Below are positions 45,041 through 57,600 of a stretch of DNA of 64,000 nucleotides, one piece after another (position 1 is the stretch's first letter; every line of letters begins with the position of its first letter). Below the pieces are notes generated by a model. That model had not been told where the DNA came from. It searched no databases and saw only the letters and a program-made list of their open reading frames with translations. The position numbers were made by a program, and so were the translations under genes. The stretch is from Durusdinium trenchii (lineage: Eukaryota; Sar; Dinophyceae; Suessiales; Symbiodiniaceae). The stretch lies in assembly GCA_963970005.1 (NCBI GenBank), contig CAXAMN010003558.1, positions 754,275 through 818,274 of the forward strand, written 5' to 3'.

Positions 45041-46974
45041 TTTTAGATTACTTTGTGTTCTCAGTGACTGTCTTGGATCACTCGAAGATACTCGAAGTGC
45101 ATCTGCTTGCGAGAATGTTCGTCACATCTGGCAAGTGTGATTCTTTGCACAAGCAGCTGTTTCGAAACAGGCTTGGGACACAGGCAACATCACACAGCAA
45201 GTATGTACACCATGCAGCAAGTATGTGCATATGTGAGTATAGTCAACTGTAACTAGCAACGTGTGGCATTCCACATCATGTTGCTATAGAAAAAAAGGTG
45301 CGGCCTGACTATGTGCATGAAAGGTCATGGTGGGGATCTCTCAAAGTAAAGTAATTTCAGCTTTCTGAGCATTCGGTGTTACACGACTGAATTCAGTATC
45401 TCACCAAAGCATCTGAATTTTGACTTCACAATCTATGTCTATGTGTGCATGTTACCTTTTCAGCACATGGCACATAGTAAATTGTATGTATATAACATAT
45501 AGCTTTTTATTTAGCTCCAAGAGATGAGTCTGGGTCTGGGTCAATTATGGACTGGCGCTTCATAGCTTTTACCCCAATCTCCACCCTCCCGTTGTGCCAT
45601 GCTGCAAGGGCTGGTAAGACCAACTAGCATTGAGCTCCTCCCATCGAAGCACGCCCCGAACGGAACCCGACAGGGGACCTGGTCTGTCCGGTCTTCCAGC
45701 GTTGAGGGTCCGGCTCGACCAGGTCTTGTTTGTTTGTTCGGGTCGGAAGCTCTGACAGCCATGTGAGGTACGGTCAAAATTCATGAAAACTGCAGTTTTG
45801 TATCTTCTAATTTGTTGAGAGTCTTATGAGTTTGTTAATGCTTTGAAGCCTTGTTAAAGGGTATCAGTCCCCTATCGTTTCCTAGGGTTTGGAGTATGCC
45901 AGCACATGAATGCAACTTTCTTATGCAGTCACATGAGTCATACTCATCACCAAATTTGAAGGCACTTTACTTTTGGCAAATGGAAGATGTCATACAGAAA
46001 GAACCCCGTCTTCTTTTGTGGTATTCGTCTTGGCCCGCTCTATGAAAACCCATCAAGACTTGTGAATGGCTCTTGGTGGATGCTCTTGGTGGAATGGCTT
46101 GTTTAGACTCCGGTCCCGGTGCTCCCCCCCTGCTCCGTACTCGGTGGACTCCCAACGGGTAGCCTCGTGGGCGACGGTCCGATGTTCGCGTCGGAAAGGG
46201 GTGGTGGCTGGGGATCCTCCTAATATGTTCTATTCTCCTGGTAAGAATGGTTTTTCGACACGTAATGGCCGACTGCTCAAAAGGGCATAATGACTAATCA
46301 GCCTACTTGAAAATCCCCTCGGCCCTTGGAAACAGAAGACACTAGCGCTTTGAAACCAGAGGAAACTTACAACATTGGCATGTGCAATGCTTTCGTGTAC
46401 CTCTGTTGCAAAGAAGGGCTCTAAATAGCAGTTTGCAAAAAAGAAAACAAACGGACATGTGTCAACCTAGAACACGTCATTCATGGTCTTTGATGTGGCA
46501 GTTTGAATCAACATACCCAGTAGCATGTAGGATGGCCATTGATGTATAGTTTGCCGGCTTCGGGAACGTCAGGTGCCAGGATCACAAACGCTGCTCCCAA
46601 ACCAGTGGATTTCAGGGTCATTGATCATGCCCAGCATCTATTTTGTAAGTGGCCTGAAGATCGAACATTAGCAGAATATTGAAATGACAAACGCTAAACA
46701 ACCCTTCAAAAAGAACCAAACAACTGGTAAATGTGCCTTTGGGGGGGGCTTATTGTTCAACGGTTGGTCAGCACATCTGCTTCGTTGCTCTGCTTCGTTT
46801 CTTGTTAAACGTCGATTCCTTCAAGATCTGCACGCAAAGATCGACCCAAAAGGCAAACAGTCACAAGTTCGAATGTCATGCCATTTGGGTCCACCCTATT
46901 ACCTGTAGCAGTGGATGATGATGATTAGGGGCCTTGTCCAAAAATGGTGATAATTGTTTACTGCCTGTTACAGG

Positions 46975-47285
46975 TAAGAACGGACAGACCCAACATATCA
47001 TACGATTCCCAATGTGCTTTACCCTTTTTTACCGGTATCGGTGACTATCCCGTCTTTGACCCCAAACACACCAAGAAGAAGAAACGTGAAAAAACAAAAA
47101 GCGGTCAGACTCCCGGCTCAGCGGCATGGTGTCTTCCGGCTCAGCGATTGCAAATGCCGAGCCCTCTCCAAAGCACAACGATTCCCATGCACGAGAGGCC
47201 GAGCAAGAATGCTCTGCAACAGGTCACAGAAAAAGTAGCACAAGGCCTCAAAAAGTGTGAACTGTTGACCCAAATGCACTGCTAA
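46975..47285 (+). CDS. Possible exon, unrecognised
   Basis: After a TTACAG acceptor the frame reads RTDRPNISYDSQCALPFFTG and IGDYPVFDPKHTKKKKREKT to a TAA at 47,283-47,285. A CAG|GTCAC donor-like site lies at about 47,220. No domain was recognised. Confidence 0.3.
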
Positions 47286-47796
47286 TTCTGGTTCAAGGGC
47301 GCGAGATCTGCGATGTCTGAACGATATGTTGGTATCCTGAGCACAAACACCATCTCAAATACTTTATCTATCCTTATCTCGATGAAAGCGAGTTGCAATG
47401 AGTTGCAGGTGGCTCGATCAAAGTCTCTCAGCTGAAACTCTCAGAAACCTGTTCGTCGAAGGTTGCGTCTCCCGTCGGACATCAGGTTGTTTTAGATCGA
47501 GCAAACATACGTATGGGATACTATTGGCAACTTCTTAAGGAGAAACAGCTTGGTCAAAGCACGTCTTTGATGCGTTGACCTTGAGCCAGCCGAGAATCAA
47601 AGCCACCGCACGGACAGCGTAACAAGCCCTTGCGCGGAAGACTGGTTGATTAAGTTGAGCGAGCCTGTTCCAGTGTTCAGGTCCACCACCTATCACCATC
47701 CCATCCCCTGCAGCAGTTTCAGAACCAACGAAAGGCGCTGTGAAGACCAAAGAGGTTAGGTCTTCCTTCGAATGAAACCGCGTGCTTTTGTTTCAC

Positions 47797-48120
47797 TCAG
47801 CTGTTGGATTCTTGGATATACAAGAGACATTGAGAGACCGTGACCCTGATATACCCTGATCCTTCAAATCCAGGATCAACCTCCTTTACTTCCAGCTCGT
47901 GCCACCCAAAAGGATGGGATTCCAGTTTTTGGACCTGTGGACCACAGAAGGCGTGAGGAAGACTCCAAGCGTATCTTCCATGAAACGACTCATTGAAGTG
48001 TATGTTGGAGGAAACAAACTTCGAACACACACATGACAATGGATTAATGATCCAAAATGGTCCAAACATATCAACAAAATCACGCACATCTCCATACATC
48101 CTGCTACCAGGTGTGCACAC
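47797..48120 (-). CDS. Possible coding stretch, unrecognised
   Basis: A 107-codon minus-strand frame of balanced composition (for example SLPHAFCGPQVQKLESHPFG, HELEVKEVDPGFEGSGYIRV). No domain, and no start or splice evidence. Confidence 0.25.
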   Translation of the reverse strand: MCTPGSRMYGDVRDFVDMFGPFWIINPLSCVCSKFVSSNIHFNESFHGRYAWSLPHAFCGPQVQKLESHPFGWHELEVKEVDPGFEGSGYIRVTVSQCLLYIQESNS

Positions 48121-48368
48121 ACATCTCCATAAAATGGTAGTAAAGCTCTAGCGGAGTAGGTTGTAAGATATCATGTTTCTGGTCCAGTGACCCAATCCGT
48201 CATGTGAGTTTCGGACAATATTACTTATTACCCGCAAAGGACGTTAATAATTTGGGTGGGCCCCTATCGGTTTTCAGGTTTGGGCATCTCTTGACATGTT
48301 TTGGGTGGTAACCTATCGGTCTCAACTGTTCTTATGTGAGTGGCGGATAACGTCGTAGTAGTATCCAC

Positions 48369-48370
<2 letters not shown>

Positions 48371-48407
<37 letters not shown>

Positions 48408-48438
48408 CAGGAGTAGTAGTAGTAGTAGTAGTAGTAGT
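48371..48438. repeat. (GTA)n microsatellite
   Basis: About 22 GTA units with one CAG/GAG interruption. It is flanked on both sides by copies of the word GGTATCGGT or CCTATCGGT (48,255-48,610). Confidence 0.95.
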
Positions 48439-48479
48439 TCAATTGTGGGGCTGTTTAGCCGGGCCACCAGAAACTGAAG

Positions 48480-48620
48480 AATAGGGTATCGGTCGGGTAT
48501 CGGTAGGGGGTATCGGTGAAGCCCGCTCAAGTCACAAACACGACCTTCTCAAACATACATACCAACGCCATCACCCATGTTAGAGGGTATCGGTATTGGG
48601 TGGGCCCCTAGCGGTTCTGC
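48480..48620. repeat. 'GGGTATCGGT' short repeats
   Basis: Copies of GGGTATCGGT at about 48,484, 48,496, 48,508 and 48,586. GGGTGGGCCCCTATCGGTTTT at 48,254 and a variant at 48,599 bracket the (GTA)n tract. Confidence 0.7.
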
Positions 48621-50078
48621 AGTCATGTGGCCCTAGGCCAGGCTGCACTCGCGAATCCACTCCTTTTTCCGAGCATGCCCTTGAGGCAGTCTCCTGGGCA
48701 AGAAATCTTCATGTTCGGTGGTGTCAAAAAGGCCCACAGCCTGTCCCGGTCAGGGTGAGAAGAGATGAGAAGATCTACTCTCCTTGTCGCCCCATTTCAA
48801 TCTCTGCCGCTGCGAACGAACATCCCTTCCTAAGGTCTCTCGATCCCTGCCATGTAACCGGATTCCGTGTGGAGACATGTTCCATGTGGGTCAGTTGGTG
48901 TCGTGCAGATCTCTGGGCCATCAATCTGTTCGCCATCAACGATCTGTGAGGATACAGTTGACTGTTGAAGGACAACACCCTTGACAAGCTGTGACGGAAG
49001 AGGTCTATATAAAATATATATATATATTATACTTAAATCTTCTTTGGGATACGTTGTATAGCTGGTCTTGCACATCCTTGCCCATCGACTATCACACATG
49101 CAGAACACGCAAAGGAATACAGCATTACACTCGATTCGATGCTTCGATCAGGACTGTAGCGGCCGACCAACCCAAAGTGTGTGCAAAGAAACTCGCAGGG
49201 AAACCTCGACACCTCTGCCAGCTTGGAGAAGGCTTGTTTGAAACCAAAAAAGGACCTGCAATATCCTGCAATGAACCTACTGTTCCTGAACCGCCAATCT
49301 CTGAGCTCCACACAGTTTTGCCGAACAGGATCAAGAACTTTGAACTGTCCTCACAACATATGGTCTTCAAAGGCTTATCTTTTCACAGGATGAGACGCCT
49401 TGAAACCCTTGCTTTCTTTCCTGCGCGTCTCGTTCGTCGATGCGACCTGCGCAAGACCTGGGCTGCATCGTCGCTCCTCCATCTTTGTTTGTGATGCCCA
49501 AAGTGATCATCACCTGAGTTGGAAAAGCGTGAACCCACTGTTCGTACCAAAACACGCACGCTTTTGAGTGACTTTGGGCCATGGAAATAAGGGGAATCTC
49601 CGGATTTGTCTGGCATTGGGAGACCACCTGATCTACTTTTCCGGAGTTCCTTAATTAGTTGGAGTCATACCCATATCCAGCTGGGGAATGATGGGAATGC
49701 ACAAATAGACGGAGAGAAAGCGCCCATGTCGCCCAGATCTATCAGAAGTTTCAATGTCTCCACTTGTCAATGTGGAAGCCGTGAAGAAAAAGCATCCAAC
49801 ATCTAAAGTCCTTTCTTCTGTGTGAGCATCTGTCGCAAAATTATCAAGGTCCCAAACATGGCAAACCTTGCAAAGGAAAAACGGCCATGAAACCTCAATC
49901 AACCGCCACAGAAGCAGAACAGTAGAAGTTCTTATCCGCAAAGACAACAGGCTTTTGAAGAATTGACACCTAGGCCTTCCGACGAGTACTGCGATGGTAA
50001 TCAGTACGCAAAGGACCTGGATGCACCTCCAGATACATTCGTGAGCAAATGTATCCAGGATTCCTTTGTTCCTAATAG

Positions 50079-50177
50079 CTTCTTGTTACTAGTAGCGATG
50101 GCATCCAACCTAATAGCGATGGCCTCCACCTAGTAGCGATGGCCTCCACCTAATAGCGATGGCCTCCAACCTAGTAA
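50079..50177. repeat. Dispersed repeat, copy 5
   Basis: TAGCTTCTTGTTACTAGTAG is followed by four tandem copies of CCTAATAGCGATGGCCTCCA or a variant. Confidence 0.8.
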
Positions 50178-51529
50178 TCTGCTGTGACAGCCACCGACAG
50201 CCGCACCAGCGAAGATTCTGTGATATTGCTAATCGGGTCAAATGAACCAGAACCGTGCCTATCACCCGCAGCACTGCGTGCAATCTGCCCCACCAACTTC
50301 CGGCTTCGCTTGAGATTGGCCTCGCGCGAGGTGTCTGAGGAACTTGGATCAAACAAGAAGGTCTTGCATAAAGAAGGGTTCGCTTGAAATAAGTGTTCTT
50401 AAATGCGAATTAAAGTCATTCCCGGACATGCTCAACAGCTGTTTGAGATGACCCGGCTTTTGACCTAAGCATCCCCTATGCACGTAGACAAATCAGGCCA
50501 ATTCTAGACTCAGTAGACTGAAGACTGAAGCCCTTTGCCACACGCTTCTTCGTCTTCCCATGTCTTCCCTTCCCAAGTCGCCATGCTTCAAGACTGGAAG
50601 GTCCCACAAACTGGGGTCCCCGATCGAAGGGATTTTCGAAGCCCCAGTTCGCCATCCAAGACACGATGCTAAAAATCGTCTACACAAATGATTGATCAAG
50701 AGCACCATGTTTTCTCTGTCTTGTTTCTTCCAAACAAGTCTTTTTCAGTTCCAAAATTGGTCTTGTTGGCCTGGCCTGGCCTTGACATCCTCCATGTCCT
50801 CTGCAATCCGATCAAAAGTCTCCTCCTGGGAAGGCCAAGATAGGCCAAATAGCTTCTCCAAATACCCCAAAGAAGGATGCCTTGCAGCTTCTGATACGAG
50901 CAAGAAGTGGAGTGGTCAACCCAGCACTAGACGAATTGAAGCTCTTGTCAGACTGGCCATGGCAATTCGATGCTGCTTCCGCTGGAGCTCTTGTGGATGA
51001 ACCCTCCCAGATCCTGCCACGATGACTCACTGCCGACCCAAGGCCTTCCAACAGACCCTCCTGCTCATGCATCTTCTCCAGTGTCGCAATCCCTATCTGT
51101 TCCGCCTGGTGAGCAAAGCATCGGAAATACTGGTCAGGTCACCAGTCAGCTGTCAATATCTGTCAATGGGATAACAGAGGAAAATCGTCCTCTGAAGGAA
51201 CTTGAGTACTACAGCAATCAGAGTTGTGTGCCGAGTTCACGCTCCCACACTGGCCGACCCTCACGCTCCAAACCCGCCGATACTTTGACGCTGAACCGGG
51301 GTGTTCGGTGCGGAGCCCAGCGCTGCCCAGAAATGGGCGACCTTCACCACAAGGCCCAGGGACCGCGACAAAGAGGCTTTCGACCTCGGCGTCGTTGGAG
51401 GTCTAGACATGAGGTCGAGGTGTTCAGCGTTTGGACGCGTTTGGATGCGTTTGGGATGACGGGGAAGAAGACAGGGGAAGACGGTGGTCTTCTTTTCATG
51501 TTTCACAGCCAGCTTACCTATATTATAAG

Positions 51530-51619
51530 TGCACGTCCAAAAGGATGAAACGCACAAAACGAGAAGTGTACACTCGACAGCCGCTTTTAAGCTCGAAAAT
51601 AGGAGCGTTGAACCTTGCA
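51530..51619 (+). repeat. 5' LTR (90 bp)
   Basis: Starts TGCACGTCC and ends CCTTGCA, so it has TG...CA termini (here TGCA...TGCA). It is identical over all 90 bp to 59,844-59,933. At 90 bp it is very short for an LTR, yet it must contain the promoter, R region and end signals. No TATA box is evident. Confidence 0.95.
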
Positions 51620-51631
51620 GGTTATGAGCCC
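51620..51631 (+). promoter_or_regulatory. Primer-binding site, half-tRNA-Met type
   Basis: GGTTATGAGCCC begins directly after the 5' LTR. Its complement GGGCTCATAACC matches the anticodon stem-loop of methionine tRNA (anticodon CAU). Drosophila copia and yeast Ty5 are known to prime from an internal half of initiator tRNA-Met at a site of this kind. That the same mechanism applies here is inference. Confidence 0.8.
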
Positions 51632-51687
51632 AAGGTGACAGGTGTAAGACCCGGAGGCAAGGCCGGGCGGCCCCGCGGCTCCGCGCT

Positions 51688-54600
51688 ATGTCGATGGTGG
51701 CACGCAGAAGAAGGCGGCAGCCAGGCGATGATGGAGAAGGTGAAGACAACGATCAAGAAGGCCTTCAACTACAAGAGCAGCCGCTGGAGGAGGGTCAGCT
51801 GGCGTTGGAGGATGGTGAAGAGCAAGGGGAAGAGACCCTTGAAGGTCCGAAGGGACCACCTACGACCCTGACACCGATGACCCCGCTCTTCACGCCTGAG
51901 CAGTTGAAGGGACTTCATGAAGTGCAGAGCCAAGCTCCTCACTTGTATGCTCAAGTCCCGAGGCAGAGCATTTGGCAGCCTGGAATGGGAAACAGGTCAC
52001 CAGAAGAGGTGAAGAAGGACATACCCACGTTCCTGCCGAAGGAAGAAGGTCCGGTGGGAGTGCTTCCACAGACGAGCACGACGACGGGGACACCATCACC
52101 GGCACTGATGGGCGATCATGTACCAGGTGACCAACGGCGTGGACGACCAAGAGAACCACGGGTACCTGAAGTACAAGAGCCGGAAAGTGACAGCGATGGG
52201 CAACAGCAGTATCCCCAACCAAGAGAACAGTCGGTGGTTCAGATCCAAGGGAATGGACCGGGAGGAAGAGGTCTACATGTTCCAAGGGGCTTTGGACAGA
52301 CTGGCCCGCCTGGGTACATCATGCCTCATGAAGAGAGGAGGGGACCTATGCCACATCAAGGAGGATGGCAAGTTCAATTGCATCCCTATGGCCCTGGTCC
52401 GCCGGATCCGCAGGAGATGATGACCATGTTGGCGATGCTGAAGCAAGAGAATCAACAACTACAGGTCCAACAGGCGGAGCTCATGGACGCGATGAAGTAC
52501 CAGAGGGCGAGCCTGGAAGCTAAGGTTCATGACTTACAACGTGAGCTGGAGCAGCAGGCTTTCAGAACGCCAGAAAGCGATGAGTCTGTGAAGCGTCAGC
52601 TGGAATTGACAGTCGAGGAACCTCCGAGGGAGACGGACTTGGAGGTGGCAAGACGTCGGCTGTACGAGTTGACTCCCACGCAGCAGTTCGAGCAGCTCCA
52701 ATCCTTGATGGGGACGGTCACTCCGGCGCCAGCAAAGCGAGGTGGACGGGGACAAGGGCAAAGAGAAAGGTCGAGATCTCAAGGTCCAAGAACCGCACGT
52801 CAGGGAGGAGGACAACCTGAGGGCTTGGTGGCAGCTCGGGCAAAGGGCTTCGAACCGGAAGGGAGACAAGGGACCGGGAAAGGTGTGGGTCAGCCAAAGA
52901 AGAAAACCACAGCCGAGCAGCCTGGTCGATCTTCGACTGCCAAGGTTGATGAAGGGCAGTCGAGAGAAGGCAGCGGTGGCATGGCTGATGCAATGTCCAT
53001 GCTGATCACCTACCTGGTCGACAAGGACAAGAAGCAAGAAGGACCTGAGTCGGTCAAGCCGGGAACGGTCACACTTCCGGTCCTGGCAGAACCATCCGAC
53101 ACAGCTCCCATCGACCTCGCTGACTGGCTCACTATGGTGGAACCGGCAATGACAGATCTCAGTGACTCGTCGGGCGAGTGGTGGGAGTTGGTGGTGAGCG
53201 AAGCGAAGGCCTGGTACAAGCAGTACATCAAGCTTCGTCCAATCCAAAGGGCCTCATCCAAGATCGAGCCGTCGGCAGAGCTGCAAAAGCCGAAATGGGC
53301 TCGAGTGGAGAAGAGGGCCATCAGCATGTTGCTTTCTTCAGTTCCCACGACAGTGAAGGAGGAACTGGTAGCAACGAGGACTTTGTCGCCGTTGGGGCTG
53401 GTGAGCAAACTCATGGTCCTCTATCAACCAGGGGGTGCTCATGAACGCACCATCATCCTTCGACAACTTGAAGATCCGCCTGAAGCAGGGTCGCCAAGCG
53501 AAGCCTGCATGGGGCTCCGACGCTGGATGCGCTGGCTCAGGAGGGCCACCGACATTGGCCTGAACCTCCCTGATGCGATCATCCTCATGAAGGGCATCAA
53601 CAAACTTAGCAAGCGGATCCTCACTCAACAACCGGATCTGCAATTCAGATGTTCCTTGGTCAAGAACACCTTGCAGCTTGATACCATCCCCACTGAGGAG
53701 ACCGTTCGGACGTACGCTGAGCATTTACTCGCAGAACTTGAACAGCTCATGCATCGAGTTCGACCATCGTCGAGTGCCACGAGGCCGGGGAATCAGGGAG
53801 GTGGACCATTGGCAGTGAAGGCACTTCAAGGGGAAGACAAAGAAAAGAAGGGAGATTCGCCGACAACATCAGCGAAGGGTCCTTGTCGATACTTCCTCAC
53901 TGAGTCTGGATGTCGAAGGGGACAGTCGTGCAAATGGGCGCATCAACTGGAGACTGGTGACAAGCAGAACCAGGAGAGGAGGTGCTTCACGTGCGGAGCT
54001 ACACAACATCTAGCTCGAGAGTGCCCGAGGAAAGAAACGGCGAAGAAAGGAGAGGGACCTCCATCTGGCCAGAAACCGAGGCTTCAGAAGCTGTTGGACA
54101 AGACTGGCGGTGGTGGAATTGGGACCTCGCAAAGTGAGTCTGGGGCTTCGATGTCTCCTCAAGCGGCATCCTCGCAGTCGGTGACCTCGGAAGCGGTGTC
54201 GGATACCACGACACGAGCATCGGACCCAATCAAGAACGTGCTTGATGAGGCGCACAAGTTGCTCAAGGGCATGAACCTCGAAGAAGAAGGGCAAGATCGT
54301 GCAACAGACCTTGGTGCGACGTTGAAGAAGCTAAACCAAGCATGGGAAAAGGGTGGCCCAGGGCTTCGGGCAGTCAAGATCGCTCGAGTTCAACAGGGTC
54401 GAGAAGGATTGCTGGATTCTGGGGCCACGCATGCTCTGAGACCCAAACTCCGAGGGGAAGACCTTCAGAGATACCGCCAAGTGAGGGTGACGTTGGCTGC
54501 TGGAGGAGCACAAGACATCCGAATGACAGAAGGGGAGACGTTGGTCCACAACAGTGAGAACGTGGAGCCGATCGTCCCGGCGGGAAGGCTCGTTCGCGAC

Positions 54601-57600
54601 TTGGGGTGTCGAATCGAGTGGATGGGGGAAGCTTGCACTTTGGAGCACCCAGTCAAGGGCAACATTGACCTCAGAGTTGAAGCGGGATGCCCTCAAATGG
54701 ACCATGATGTCGCGTTGGACCTCATCAGGGAGTTGGAGGAATCTCGGTCGAGGACGGCGTTGAGGTGCTACCGGTTTGGGGAGACCCACAATGACGTTGA
54801 CTGGCTGGACCGTGTGGTAGCAGATTGTCCGATTTTTGACAAGGTCCCGATACGAATCAAGGATCGCTTGGTGGACACCCCAGCAAGGAATCTTGAAGTC
54901 CTTGGAGCCAATCGACGCATCCGCAAGCGCTGGAAAAATGAGGGAGTGGTCGTCCATCTGTACGCTGGCAAGAACGAGGGCTACGACCTCACACGGGCGC
55001 TCAAGGAGGCTGGTGGAGACACCACGAGGTTGTTGGAGGTGGATATCCTTCGAAGCCAAAGTCATGACATGTCCAAAGATGATGCGATGTATGCAGCACT
55101 GCTACGGATCGCTATGCTGGGCTGGATTGATGCAGTGATTGGTGGACCCAACTGCAGAACCCGCAGTGAGCTACGTCACCATCCGGTCACAGGACTACCA
55201 GGGCCATCAAGATCCTTGGGAAGACCGTGGGGCTTGGATGAGTTGGACGAGGTGGAGAGGGCAAAGTGTCACTTAGACGATGTGCTGTTGCTGCGCATGG
55301 TAACGCTCTATGTGGTGGCCAAGCTGGGTCGAGATGCACGATTGTCCCAGGAGAAGAAACCCGCGTTGCTGCCGACGGTCAGGTTCTTGATGGAGCAGCC
55401 TGCAGCACCTCAGCACATGCCGGAAGTAGCATCATTCTGGAGAACTGAGGAGTGGAGGATAATGAAGGAGCACCTCAACTTGGACATGGTGACCTTCAAT
55501 CAAGGTGCCTATGGTGGGATGGCGGTGAAACCTACATCATTGGCACTGAATATGGAGTTTATGGTTCCTGAGGATCGGGGCCCGCCAAAGGCCTTCTTGA
55601 AAACCAAGCATGAGGTGTCGAGTTCAGAGTTGGCGAGATGGGCTCCCGGAATGATGCGAGAGATTGCAAGAAGCATCACTGTCAACATCCAGAAGAGGCG
55701 GGTGACGATGAAGGCCTTGTCTTGGCAGGAGCACCTGGCGCAGGGACACGTGTCGTTCCGCAGAGACTGCGCTGTCTGTCAGAGAGCAGCCGCACGGGAT
55801 CGACCACATCGAGCTCAAGGAATAGCAGCTCCGTGTGTGCTATCGCTGGATCTGACGCGACCATTCGTGCTTGGCCATGACATTGATGGTGACCTCAAGA
55901 AATACCTCCTGGTTGGAGCATATACATGGCCGGTCATGGAGGAGGCCCCATGGGACGAGGTCGAACAGCTCGAAGTGCTCCCAGACAAGGACTGGCCGAC
56001 ACTCGAAGAAGAAGAAGCTCTTCGGGAGGTGGAGTATGACCTGGCCGAGGATCTGGAGGCTCATGGTGAAGAGATGTCCTATAGACCCACGTCTGATGAG
56101 GGTGAAGACCTGGAGATGGGTGAGCCGGAGGAGGATGAACGGCAGGGCGAAGGAGACGGTGATCAGTTAGAGCCGCTGCCTGATCCAGGACCCAGTCAAC
56201 CAGAACCACCATCGGTGCCGCCTCCAAAGACTCCAGAGGAAGTTGAAGAGCACCAGAAGGTCTACAAGATGATCACAATGTCCATTTGCCTACCACTGAC
56301 CTCGAAAAGCGCAGCAGAAGTCCTTGCTGGAACGCAGGAACTATTTGGAATGCTGAGACGCCACGGCTACCCTGTGGCTAGAATCCATACCGATGCAGGC
56401 CGGGAGTTCGACAACAACCCGTTCAAGAGGTGGTGCTTGGAGAGGGGGCTGGCTAGAACCTTCAGTCCTCCGGATGAACACCAATCAAACGGTCGTGCTG
56501 AGGCCATGATTGCGTCGATCAAGCAAAGGGTCCGTCGACTTCTACATGCTTCGGGCATGCCCACGAAGTGGTGGCCGGCAGCGGCTAGACATGTGACGGA
56601 GCTGGAAAGAAGGAGAAGAGAGAACATCAAAGAGACTCTACCACGCTTTGGGCAGCTCATCACAGTGAGAAAGCGAGCCTGGGAGCGAGGAGGACCTTTC
56701 GAAGCGACATCCGAGACGGTGACTTACCTGACTCCTACCCCACAGGTGTCAAAAGGGCATGCGGTTCTCACGGACAGGGAGAAGGTCAAGGTGGTGAGCT
56801 ACTTGATAAAGGATGTCAAAGAGCCTAAGCCTGACGAACGAGACTTGGTCATGGAGGAGGTCCATATCCAAGATGATCCTGTACGGCTTCGCTGGAGGTT
56901 GAGAGAAAAGACACCACTGGCATGCATACAGGGAGAAGAAGACCTACAGAGGGAGGAGGATCGTCGAATGCTCTTTCAAGCCATCTATGAGGAGGAGGGT
57001 CACCTGTTGGGATCTGCTCCTAGGGAGGTTCCTCCGTTGAGTCGAGGCCTGGTTGCACTACGGCAAGAACAGGTGGCATCGACCCAACGACTTTTGGAAG
57101 ACGAGATTCTCCAAACCCGGATCGTGCCCAACGATGAGGTGTACAAAGACCGGGAGCTGTGGCTGGAGGCCATTATGAAGGAGATCCAGTCCTTGGAGGG
57201 CAAGAAGGCGATTCGGCGACTGACTCCCGCAGAAGTGGCCTACTACCAGAGGGAACATGGAGACAAGGTGGAGGTGGTCCCGGGGAAGGCTATACATGCC
57301 GTCAAGGCCCCTGATGGACGTAGGAAGTGTCGCCTGGTGGTGTGCGGAAACTACCTCAAGGGAGCTGGAAGAGGGCCTGGAGATCGGTCGGAGGCAGCTC
57401 AACTCTACGCAGGTGGAGCGGACACTACATGCTTGAGGACCTCTTTGGCACTGGCTGCTACGCGGGGCTGGCAGGCAGCTAGCCTGGACATAAAGACTGC
57501 TTTCTTGAATGCTCCTCTGCGAACGCTACAGGAGAGCAGCCGGAAGAAAGCCCTCGCCTTGGAAGACGCCCATGGTCGACCCCAAGAGGATCATGAAGAA

